From Gemmatimonadota bacterium (GTDB lineage Bacteria; Gemmatimonadota; Gemmatimonadetes; Longimicrobiales; Gaopeijiaceae): 64,000 nt of DNA. The DNA is taken from the NCBI GenBank assembly GCA_030428885.1, contig JAUIEJ010000008.1:248001-312000 (forward strand), written 5' to 3'. The notes under the pieces were generated by a model. It made no database searches. It was not told where the DNA came from and saw only the letters and a list, made by a program, of their open reading frames with translations. Positions within the stretch are counted from its first letter, which is position 1. Every line of letters begins with the position of its first letter. The translations under genes and the position numbers were made by a program. Of this stretch, positions 9,323 through 15,565 are shown piece after piece.

Positions 9323-9700
9323 TCAGGCCCGGGGAGGGTGGAGCAGAGGTCGGAAGTCGGGCCCGGTCGGGACCCGGGACGGCGGAGTCGTGATCACGAC
9401 TCCTGGACCCGCCCATGCAGGAGCGGCGGGGGTCGGCGCGAGGGCATTGCCGTGGGCATGCGTGCAGTGGTCGGAGCCGGTACCGTGCTCATGGTCGGGA
9501 CCGTGCTCCTCGCCGAATCCCTCCTGCGCCCCTTCGTGGCCGTGTTCACCGGTGGACTCCACCGCGTGAACCGCCGCTGTGGCCGTCGACTCATGATGGA
9601 CCTCACCGTCGCGCACGAGCCCGGCCACCGCCTCCAGAGAGGAGGTGGCGAACGACGCCAGCAGGGCGAGAGCCATCAGGGGACGGAGGTTCATCAACAT
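9323..9700 (-). CDS. Small histidine-rich exported protein at head of metal-efflux operon
   Basis: About 125 residues with a signal peptide (MLMNLRPLMALALLASFATSS) and a central histidine/acid-rich region with repeated GEHGHEG, HGPDHEHG and DHCTHAHG motifs, followed by a proline-rich tail. This layout is like the small periplasmic His-rich proteins (CzcI/CzcE-like) that sit upstream of czcCBA operons and bind surplus divalent metals; no sequence family is claimed. ATG codons at 9700 and 9694 are both possible; neither has a clear ribosome-binding site. Its upstream region is shared, divergently, with the mer promoter at 9786-9817, so mercury- or metal-dependent control of both directions is possible. 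Confidence 0.6.
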   Translation of the reverse strand: MLMNLRPLMALALLASFATSSLEAVAGLVRDGEVHHESTATAAVHAVESTGEHGHEGAQEGFGEEHGPDHEHGTGSDHCTHAHGNALAPTPAAPAWAGPGVVITTPPSRVPTGPDFRPLLHPPRA

Positions 9701-9785
9701 CCGGTACGGATGGACGTGACGGAAGTTCCCTCCAGCCGGTCGCACCCCGCCGCAGCCGGACCGTGAAGGCCACCCGTTCGGCCCC

Positions 9786-9817
9786 TTGACTCCGTACCCA
9801 GGTACGGGCCGTAGATT
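9786..9817 (+). promoter_or_regulatory. MerR-type mer promoter and operator
   Basis: A -35 box TTGACT (9786-9791) is followed by a perfect 7-bp inverted repeat, CCGTACC (9792-9798) and GGTACGG (9801-9807), around CA. A -10 box, GTAGAT (19-bp spacing) or TAGATT (20-bp spacing), follows at 9811-9817. The over-long spacer with the dyad between the boxes is the hallmark of MerR-activated promoters, and TTGACTCCGTAC plus GTACGG are shared with classical transposon mer operators. It drives merT-merP-merA-merR. Confidence 0.9.
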
Positions 9818-9880
9818 GAGCGCGGAGTCCCGGAGATGGGTGCGGACGCCGCGAGCCGGGTTCGACGAGAGGAGGAGCAC

Positions 9881-10228
9881 GTGAGGGAGTCGTTCAAAGC
9901 CGCTATTCCCGGCGTCGGGGCCGTTGCCGCCGCGGCTGGATCGGCACTGTGCTGCGCCGGTCCGGTGGTGGCCGTCTCCCTCGGGGTCTCCGGTGCCGGG
10001 CTCGCGGCGTTCGAGCCCTTTCGGCCGTACTTCCTGGCTCTGACGGCGGGAGCCCTGCTGGCCGGTTTCTGGCTCGTCGATCGAGAGGAGAGGGCAGTGT
10101 GTGAGCCCGACAAGCCCTGCGCGGACCCGCGGGTGCGCAGGCGAACGAAGGTGTTCCTCTGGATCGCCACGACCGTCGCGGTGGGTCTCGCGAGCTTTCC
10201 GAGTTGGCAGGGTCTCGTTCTCGATTGA
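9881..10228 (+). CDS. merT: Mercuric ion transport protein MerT
   Basis: A 115-residue inner-membrane protein that takes Hg2+ from the periplasmic MerP and passes it inwards to MerA. The chosen start is GTG 9881, preceded by a strong GGAGGAG; it places the vicinal cysteines at 24-25 in the first membrane helix (SALCCAGP), the same positions as in classical MerT, and the cytoplasmic-loop pair at C74 and C80 (VCEPDKPC). Three membrane helices are visible (about 10-33, 45-65, 90-108). An upstream in-frame ATG at 9836 would add 15 residues. It is the first gene after the mer promoter, and merP begins 12 bases after its stop. Confidence 0.9.
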   Translation: MRESFKAAIPGVGAVAAAAGSALCCAGPVVAVSLGVSGAGLAAFEPFRPYFLALTAGALLAGFWLVDREERAVCEPDKPCADPRVRRRTKVFLWIATTVAVGLASFPSWQGLVLD

Positions 10229-10239
10229 AGGAGAGGCGA

Positions 10240-10632
10240 ATGGGCAGAAAGGAGTGGGCGGCGATCGCGATCGTCATCGGCGGCGGAATCCTGTTGCAGA
10301 TTCCGGGACACGACGCCATGGAGGTGAAACGGGTCGGTGTGGAGGCCCCGAGGGAACCCGCGATGGAAGGGTTGAATCCCGGGCTCCAGCGCGTGGAACT
10401 CCATGTCACGGGCATGACCTGAGACGGTTGTGCCACATCGGCCCGTGTGGCCGTGGAGCGAATAGCGGGAGTTCAGGACGCCGAGTTCTCGTATGAACGG
10501 GGTGAGGGGCTCGTCACCTACGATCCCGATAGCACTTCTGCGGAAACGATCATCGCGGAGCTGGCCAGGATGACCGGGTATGTGGCAACCGTGCGTGAGG
10601 GCTCGACCTCCTCCCGCCAGGAGCACGAATGA
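10240..10632 (+). CDS. merP: MerP-like Hg-binding HMA protein with in-frame TGA at the metal-binding cysteine (candidate selenoprotein)
   Basis: The frame starts at ATG 10240 after a GGAGAGG site. Residues 5-20 form a membrane anchor or signal; the rest is a periplasmic HMA domain. In the motif expected as GMTCxxC, the codons read Gly-Met-Thr-TGA-Asp-Gly-Cys: TGA at 10420-10422 replaces the first metal-binding cysteine (position 61), while the second cysteine (64) is kept. The frame then stays open for 69 codons with a normal HMA C-terminal half (ARVAVERIAGVQDAEFSYER, ending in MTGYVATV) and stops in an ATGA overlap with merA. Selenocysteine insertion at UGA, replacing a redox or metal-binding Cys, is the known precedent; a hairpin follows at 10432-10451. 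Alternatives are a nonsense mutation or base-call error. No Sec machinery is in this window. Confidence 0.75.
10432..10451 (+). promoter_or_regulatory. SECIS-like hairpin after the merP TGA
   Basis: GCCACAT (10432-10438) pairs with GTGTGGC (10445-10451) as six Watson-Crick pairs and one closing U-G pair, with a six-base loop CGGCCC that has G in its second position. The loop begins 16 bases after the TGA, near the lower limit for bacterial SECIS elements. A single unpaired U (10431) with further G-C and U-G pairs below resembles the bulged-U arrangement of known bacterial SECIS hairpins. Folding by eye only; GC-rich sequence makes chance hairpins common. Confidence 0.4.
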
Positions 10633-12092
10633 GGGGCATGGCCGACGACCGGAGTGAAGACGACATGACGACCAGACCCCTGTCTCTCGGCGATGCCGAC
10701 TTCGACTTCGTCGTGATCGGTGGCGGATCGGCGGGGTTCGCCGCTGCGATCCGTGCGGTCGAGCGGGGCGCCTCAGTGGTGATGGTGAACGCGGGTACGA
10801 TCGGCGGGACCTGCGTGAACGTGGGGTGCGTGCCGTCGAAGACGCTGATTCGAGCGGCCGAGGCGAGACACGGTGCCGTCGCGCATTCCTTCGACGGCAT
10901 CGAGCGCCGGCCGCTCACGGTCGATTGGCCCGCCGTACGTGGGGGTAAGAACGATCTTGTGGCCGCGCTCCGAACAGCCAAGTACGAGGACGTGCTCGCG
11001 GCCTACCCCGAGATCAGCTTCGTTTCGGCTCGTGCCACGCTGGCCGAGGGTGGACGGGTCGAACTCGACAACGGAGCCTCCATCAGGGGCGGTCGCTTGA
11101 TCGTAGCCACGGGTTCGTCTCCCTGGGTACCGCCGATTCCCGGACTTGCCGAGGCGGGGTTCCTGGACAGCACGGCCCTCCTGGACATCGAAGCGCTACC
11201 GGCCTCGCTCGCCGTTCTGGGAGCGGGCCCGGTCGGGCTGGAGCTCGCACAGGCGTACGCGAGGTTGGGCGTCGAAGTGACCGTACTGGCGAGGTCGCGC
11301 GTGCTGTCGGATCTGGATCCAGAGGTGGGCGCGGACGTCGCGCGCCATCTGGTGGAGGAGGGCCTCGTCCTGCGGGAGCAGGTGCGTGTCGAGCGCGTGG
11401 TGCGAGGCGCAGGAAATCGGGATCTCCATGTCACGGGCGAGGACGGCACGTCGGTCATCCATCGCGTGGAGGCCATCCTCGTGGCGACCGGGCGGCGCGC
11501 GAACACCGCTGGGCTGGGCCTCGAGGCGCTCGGTGTCGAACTGGGAGCGAAGGGCGAGATCCGGGTCGATGCCAGTCAGCGCACGACGACCCCCGACGTG
11601 TTTGCGGCCGGCGACGTCACGGGCGGCCCCATGCATGTCTACGTTGCCGCGCAGGCCGGGAAGGTGGCGGTGGACGCAGCGTTGGGCGACGAAGCTCGGC
11701 TGGACCTGTCCGTCTTGCCCGAGGTTGTCTTCACCGATCCGGCCGTAGCGACCGTGGGGCTCACCGAGCTGGACGCCAGGGGGCGCGGGCACGCTGTTCG
11801 CACCTCGACACTGCCTCTCGAACATATTCCGCGAGCGCTTGCCGCGCGGGACACACGTGGATTCATCAAGCTCGTGGTCGACGGGGTCACCGGCCGGGTT
11901 CTCGGCGCCCACATCGTCGCGCCCGAGGCGGGCGAGATGATCATGGAGCCCGCACTCGCCATCCGATTCGGCCTGACCACCGATGACCTGACGTCGACGC
12001 ACCACCCGTACCTCACCCACGCCGAGGGGATCAAGCTCGCCGCCCTGGCCCTCGACAAGGACGTCGCGAAGCTCTCCTGCTGCGCGGTATAG
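10629..12092 (+). CDS. merA: Mercuric reductase MerA (no N-terminal HMA domain)
   Basis: A 487-residue flavoprotein disulfide reductase that reduces Hg2+ to volatile Hg0 with NADPH in the cytoplasm. It shows the FAD-binding GGGSAG (31-36), the redox-active pair in GGTCVNVGCVPSK (C62, C67), the NADPH-binding GAGPVGLELA, the FAD motif TTPDVFAAGDV, the dimerisation HPYLTHAEG and, decisively, the C-terminal vicinal cysteines LSCCAV (C484, C485) that separate MerA from dihydrolipoamide dehydrogenase and glutathione reductase. The N-terminal HMA domain found in many MerA proteins is absent, so Hg2+ delivery would depend on MerT. ATG 10629 overlaps the merP stop as ATGA, with AGGAG 5 bases upstream. 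Confidence 0.95.
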   Translation: MRGMADDRSEDDMTTRPLSLGDADFDFVVIGGGSAGFAAAIRAVERGASVVMVNAGTIGGTCVNVGCVPSKTLIRAAEARHGAVAHSFDGIERRPLTVDWPAVRGGKNDLVAALRTAKYEDVLAAYPEISFVSARATLAEGGRVELDNGASIRGGRLIVATGSSPWVPPIPGLAEAGFLDSTALLDIEALPASLAVLGAGPVGLELAQAYARLGVEVTVLARSRVLSDLDPEVGADVARHLVEEGLVLREQVRVERVVRGAGNRDLHVTGEDGTSVIHRVEAILVATGRRANTAGLGLEALGVELGAKGEIRVDASQRTTTPDVFAAGDVTGGPMHVYVAAQAGKVAVDAALGDEARLDLSVLPEVVFTDPAVATVGLTELDARGRGHAVRTSTLPLEHIPRALAARDTRGFIKLVVDGVTGRVLGAHIVAPEAGEMIMEPALAIRFGLTTDDLTSTHHPYLTHAEGIKLAALALDKDVAKLSCCAV

Positions 12093-12110
12093 GATGAGCA
12101 TGACCGCCCC

Positions 12111-12524
12111 ATGACTGCAGAGCCTCTCTTGACGATCGGACAGCTCGCCGAGCGGACGGGGTTCGGCGTAGGCGTGGAGACCATACGGTACTATGAGCGC
12201 AAGGGGCTTCTGGACGAACCACCCCGAACACCGGCCGGCTACCGGCAATACCCACCCGGGACGGTCGACCGGCTCCGGTTCGTTCGACGCGCCCAGGCGC
12301 TCGGTTTCACGCTCGACGAGATCGGCGATCTGCTGGAACTCCGGGTGGATGAGGTCGCGGCGTGCCCGAGCGTCGAGGAGAGCGCTCGGACGAAGCTGGA
12401 GCTCGTCGAATCGAAGATCCGCGAGCTGCGTCGAATCCGGCGCTCGCTGGAACACCTGCTGAGGGCCTGCCGGGCGCGTGAGGCCACGAGCGAATGCCCG
12501 ATTCTGGAGGCACTGGGGGAGTAG
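12111..12524 (+). CDS. merR: Mercury-responsive MerR regulator
   Basis: A 137-residue dimeric regulator that distorts the mer promoter when Hg2+ binds. It has the N-terminal winged-helix (LTIGQLAERTGFGVGVETIR, then YYERKGLL and GYRQYP), a long dimerisation helix, and the three Hg-binding cysteines C85, C120 and C129. These are each shifted by +3 from C82, C117 and C126 of the classical transposon MerR, so the spacing is exactly conserved. Here merR is the last gene of the operon, 18 bases after merA and on the same strand, rather than divergent as in many proteobacterial mer operons; it would be autoregulated from the promoter at 9786-9817. It converges with the PepSY gene, 11 bases away. Confidence 0.93.
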   Translation: MTAEPLLTIGQLAERTGFGVGVETIRYYERKGLLDEPPRTPAGYRQYPPGTVDRLRFVRRAQALGFTLDEIGDLLELRVDEVAACPSVEESARTKLELVESKIRELRRIRRSLEHLLRACRAREATSECPILEALGE

Positions 12525-12535
12525 TCGACCACCCC

Positions 12536-13984
12536 CTATCGCTTCCGATTCGCCAGTCGCCATCCAGACACCACCATCGCCAGGGCGACGAGTTGGAGGG
12601 CGGTCAGCAGGATCGTGTCGAAAACGGCATTGCCGGTGAATCCGAACGTGTGGTAGACCAGGAAGGGCCCGAACGCGCGCCAGATCGCCGGGCGGCGCTG
12701 GATGACCTCGCCGGTGTGTTGCGAGACGTGGACGTCGCTGTCGTCCGGGTCCGAGGCGCGGAAGCGGAAGGTGGGAATGCGTGCATTCCAGTCCATCCAG
12801 TACTCCTCCGACTCCACCCTGTCCCGCAGCTCCGCACCCCGCACGACCGCTCCGGCGGCTGCCGCCGCCAACTCCGGTGTAAGGCGGGTCAAGGGGGAGC
12901 CGGTGGCGACGTCGAGGACGACGGGGAGGCTGTCGCGAGCCGAGTAGATCAGTGCGAATCGCCGGCCCTCGATCGCTCGCCACTCGAACCTCTGGACCGG
13001 CGGCGCCGCATCTGCCGGGGCTCCTGCTGTACCACGCCGCCCGGCGAGCACCTCGGCACTCGGGAGGACTTCGGTCGTCTGGATCCCACCCGTCCAGTCG
13101 GTCTGAAACGACCCCTGACCGCGGAACCGGGGCTCGATGAGGCCGAGATTGAACCAGAGGTAGCCTCCCACCAGCATCTGCGTGCCGAGAACCAGAGCGG
13201 CCAGCGGCGCGAGGCGCCCATGGATTCGTCGGGCGGGTCGCACGTTGGAGTTCCAGCGTCGGCGCCGATCGCGGCGGTCCCACCAGAGGGCGCCTCCGAG
13301 GACGATCAGCGTCAGGGTGAGGCCGACGAGGGTGAACAGGATCGCCGTGAAGACGCGCACGGAGCTTCCCCACTGCCAGACGTGAACGCCTCGGTACACG
13401 CGTTCGAACCAGGCGGCCATCGGGTCGGTGCGGCGCAGGACCCGCCCCGACGCCCGGGACAGGACGAGTGTGCTCTCCTGGTCACCGGCGACGGAGACCT
13501 CGACGGCGGCAACCTCGTCCACCTGGTAGTAGCGGTTGAACTCCTGGTGCGGCTGGAGGGAGACCGCGTGTGAGCCCGCCAACTCGGCGTCGGCGACCCG
13601 CAGCAGGATGGAGTCTGGCAGGGGATCGAGCCTCTCGCCGCTGCGCGCATCGTAGACCGATTCGAGGTCGAACGGCCCGGGCTTCACGACGTACGCCGGG
13701 ACGCCCCCGATCGGCTCCAGTCGAAGCCAGTAGATCCGGTCGATTCCCTCTGCCCGGAGCGAACGCAACACGCTGTCGGGCGGGATCAGATCGGCCGACG
13801 AGAGGGGCAGTCCCGCGGAGTGACTTCGCGTCAGCTCGTAGTCGCCCTGGAGTCCCTCGGGGAGCGCCAGCCCGACGCCGTGGAGTACGAACGACGAGGC
13901 GATCCAGGCCAGGATCGGCACGGTGGCCAGAAGCCCGAGCCAACGGTGTATCCGGGAGACTCGCAGGCGGGCGGAGGGGCGCAT
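12536..13984 (-). CDS. PepSY domain membrane protein
   Basis: A 482-residue inner-membrane protein of the PepSY-TM type: a first helix (IHRWLGLLATVPILAWIASSFVL, about 12-34), a large periplasmic part with PepSY-like repeats (for example YYQVDEVAAVEVSVAG and DARSGERLDPL), then helices near 235-255 and 275-295, a second PepSY-like part (VLDVATGSPLTRL, HVSQHTGEVIQRRP) and final helices (ILLTALQLVALAMVVSGW). Histidines at helix ends (IHRWLGL, RVYRGVHVW, FLVYHTFGF) resemble those in PepSY reductases that may carry haem, often linked to siderophore or metal reduction; whether this protein binds haem is not shown. It is the last gene of the minus-strand run that starts with the Cus-type pump. Confidence 0.8.
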   Translation of the reverse strand: MRPSARLRVSRIHRWLGLLATVPILAWIASSFVLHGVGLALPEGLQGDYELTRSHSAGLPLSSADLIPPDSVLRSLRAEGIDRIYWLRLEPIGGVPAYVVKPGPFDLESVYDARSGERLDPLPDSILLRVADAELAGSHAVSLQPHQEFNRYYQVDEVAAVEVSVAGDQESTLVLSRASGRVLRRTDPMAAWFERVYRGVHVWQWGSSVRVFTAILFTLVGLTLTLIVLGGALWWDRRDRRRRWNSNVRPARRIHGRLAPLAALVLGTQMLVGGYLWFNLGLIEPRFRGQGSFQTDWTGGIQTTEVLPSAEVLAGRRGTAGAPADAAPPVQRFEWRAIEGRRFALIYSARDSLPVVLDVATGSPLTRLTPELAAAAAGAVVRGAELRDRVESEEYWMDWNARIPTFRFRASDPDDSDVHVSQHTGEVIQRRPAIWRAFGPFLVYHTFGFTGNAVFDTILLTALQLVALAMVVSGWRLANRKR

Positions 13985-14015
13985 GGGGAGGGCTCCGGAG
14001 GGAGGGCGTCACGGT

Positions 14016-14693
14016 TCACGATCGCGGGCGGGGCTCACCTACCGAGAGATAGATGGCCCCGGCGTAGTACTCCCGGAAGTCGACGTGCGCCAGGTGCGTG
14101 GCGACCGACTCCCACGGGCGCCGCTCGCCGAGATCGAGCGTCACCGCGAAGGGCCGGTTCAGCCAGGCCGCGAACCGTACGAGCGGCTCCGGCCAACCGT
14201 CGGGGCGCTTGAGGTCGAGGATCACCAGGCGTCCGCGCTCCGGAAGCACCCGGGCCACGTCGGCGATAACCTGGTCGAACGCGGGCGAGAGGGTGAGGGC
14301 GAAGGTCGTTAGCACCCCGTCTACGCCCTCGGGTATGTCGTACTCGGCGAATTCGGATCGGACCAACTCCACATTCGACCAGCCCAGACGTTCGGTCCGC
14401 TTCCGGGCCCCCTCCAGCATCTCTTCGGTGAGATCGAGCCCGATGATCCGTCCCGTGGGTCCCACCCGCTCCTGGAGCAAGGGGAAGTTCAAGCCCGTGC
14501 CACAACCGAGGTCGAGCACGGTGGATCCATGTCGGAGACCGAGCGCATCGACCGCGGCACGTCGGTATCGGTCCATTCGGGCTCCGAGGAGCGGGAAGAT
14601 CCGGACGGCGCGATCGTACCGACGTGCGGTTCGTGCGTAGATCTCCCTGACCTCGTCGACCGTGAACACAGCTGAGCTCCGGGCTTCCCTCAC
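14016..14693 (-). CDS. Class I SAM-dependent methyltransferase (UbiE-like)
   Basis: A 225-residue Rossmann-fold methyltransferase. It begins with the UbiE-like YARTARRYDRAVRIFPLLG, then motif I VLDLGCGTGLNFPLL (SAM-binding glycine loop, about 61-72), motif II acidic loop IIGLDLTEEML, and motif III RGRLVILDLKRPDGWPEPL. The substrate is unknown. In metal-resistance loci such methyltransferases are sometimes assumed to act on metalloids, but it has no cysteine pattern of ArsM, so that is not supported. GTG start overlaps the YHS gene stop as GTGA, placing it inside the metal operon. Confidence 0.85.
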   Translation of the reverse strand: MREARSSAVFTVDEVREIYARTARRYDRAVRIFPLLGARMDRYRRAAVDALGLRHGSTVLDLGCGTGLNFPLLQERVGPTGRIIGLDLTEEMLEGARKRTERLGWSNVELVRSEFAEYDIPEGVDGVLTTFALTLSPAFDQVIADVARVLPERGRLVILDLKRPDGWPEPLVRFAAWLNRPFAVTLDLGERRPWESVATHLAHVDFREYYAGAIYLSVGEPRPRS

Positions 14694-14881
14694 GCGGCGG
14701 ACGGTCCGCCTTCATCGCCTTCGTCGGAATCGTCCACCGCCACGTACCATTCGGGGTGCTCCAGGAACTTCTGCTTGCAGCGGGCGGCGCAGAAGTAGTA
14801 CCGCTTGCCCTGGAACAGGCACGAGGCGGCGGCCTCGTCCGTGTCGACGGTCATTCCGCAGACTTCGTCGTGAACCTTCAC
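14690..14881 (-). CDS. YHS-domain small metal-binding protein
   Basis: A 63-residue protein consisting almost entirely of one YHS domain: VCGMTVDTDEAAA, FQGKRYYFCAARCKQKFLEHPEWY. The three cysteines (in VCGM, YFCAARC) are the usual metal-binding residues. YHS domains occur at the N-terminus of copper ATPases or as separate proteins beside metal pumps, and are thought to bind Cu or similar metals. The start is a GTG at 14881 with AGGAGG 5 bases upstream. It overlaps the methyltransferase by GTGA and follows the SHOCT gene by 34 bases. Confidence 0.88.
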   Translation of the reverse strand: MKVHDEVCGMTVDTDEAAASCLFQGKRYYFCAARCKQKFLEHPEWYVAVDDSDEGDEGGPSAA

Positions 14882-14915
14882 GGTGTCCTCCTGTGCGGCA
14901 TTCGCGTGAGTTGTC

Positions 14916-15182
14916 TCACCCTCGGGAGCGCCGAAGGGACTCCATCCGGGCTTCGAACTCCTGGTCGTCGATCTCACCGCGGGCGAACCGCTCCCGGAGC
15001 GCTTCCTCGGCGTGCTCGCGGTCGCGTTGTCGACGGCGCGTCTCGGACCGATCGGCAAACATGCGGAAGAACGCCCAGGCGAGAATCACGAGCGTGACGA
15101 TCCAGATGGACCACCACGCCCAGTGCATCCCCATGAACATTCCTCCGTCGTGCCAGGCGGTGAACTGGATCGATCCGAACAT
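14916..15182 (-). CDS. SHOCT-domain small membrane protein
   Basis: An 88-residue protein with an N-terminal extracytoplasmic stretch rich in His, Met and Trp (FTAWHDGGMFMGMHWAWW), one membrane helix (SIWIVTLVILAWAFFRMF, about 25-42), a basic linker and a C-terminal SHOCT motif (HAEEALRERFARGEIDDQEF). SHOCT is a short oligomerisation motif of unknown function common next to metal pumps. The Met/His-rich N-terminal part could face the periplasm and bind copper; this is an inference. Confidence 0.85.
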   Translation of the reverse strand: MFGSIQFTAWHDGGMFMGMHWAWWSIWIVTLVILAWAFFRMFADRSETRRRQRDREHAEEALRERFARGEIDDQEFEARMESLRRSRG

Positions 15183-15195
15183 CGAGAATCTCCTC

Positions 15196-15540
15196 CTACA
15201 GAAGGGCCAGGCGGTTTCGGTCTCCGGTGCGGACGTTCACGACGGTGTCGATGTCGGAGACGACCACTACACCGTCGCCTCGGCGGCCCGTAGCGCAGTG
15301 GTCTCGAATGACGGCGAGGGCGGCCTCGAGGGCCTCCTGGTCCACGATGAACTCCACCCTCGCTTTCTCGGAGTAGGCCCCGCCGTCTTCGAACGAGACG
15401 CGATAGTCTCCGGGGTCCACGCCGGCGCCCAGTGCATGGACGTGGCTGACCCAGAATCGCGTGACGTCGAACTTCTCCAGCTCCGACACGAGGTGGGCCA
15501 CGGACTCGGTGCGAACGATGGTCGTCAGTTCCTTCAGCAT
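15196..15540 (-). CDS. PII-like protein of the Cus-type operon
   Basis: A 114-residue GlnB-fold protein: MLKELTTIVRTESVAHLVSELE (strand-helix), a central T-loop-like segment with acid/aromatic residues (VSFEDGGAYSEKARVEFIVD), and a C-terminal GRRGDGVVVVSDIDTVVNVRTG, the typical end of PII-like proteins (GDG followed by a strand). It differs strongly from the other PII-like gene at 3114-3455 but sits in the same relative position, directly downstream of an RND permease gene (25 bases from cusA). It probably monitors metal or nucleotide status for the pump. Confidence 0.8.
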   Translation of the reverse strand: MLKELTTIVRTESVAHLVSELEKFDVTRFWVSHVHALGAGVDPGDYRVSFEDGGAYSEKARVEFIVDQEALEAALAVIRDHCATGRRGDGVVVVSDIDTVVNVRTGDRNRLALL

Positions 15541-15565
15541 GACGCCTCCGGGGTGTTGCAGGTGA

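Noticed and set aside
10240..10422. merP as a simple truncated 60-residue protein ending at the TGA
   Set aside because: The product would lack most of the HMA domain, while the downstream frame retains conserved HMA sequence and couples to merA; a fresh nonsense mutation remains possible and is listed as an alternative.
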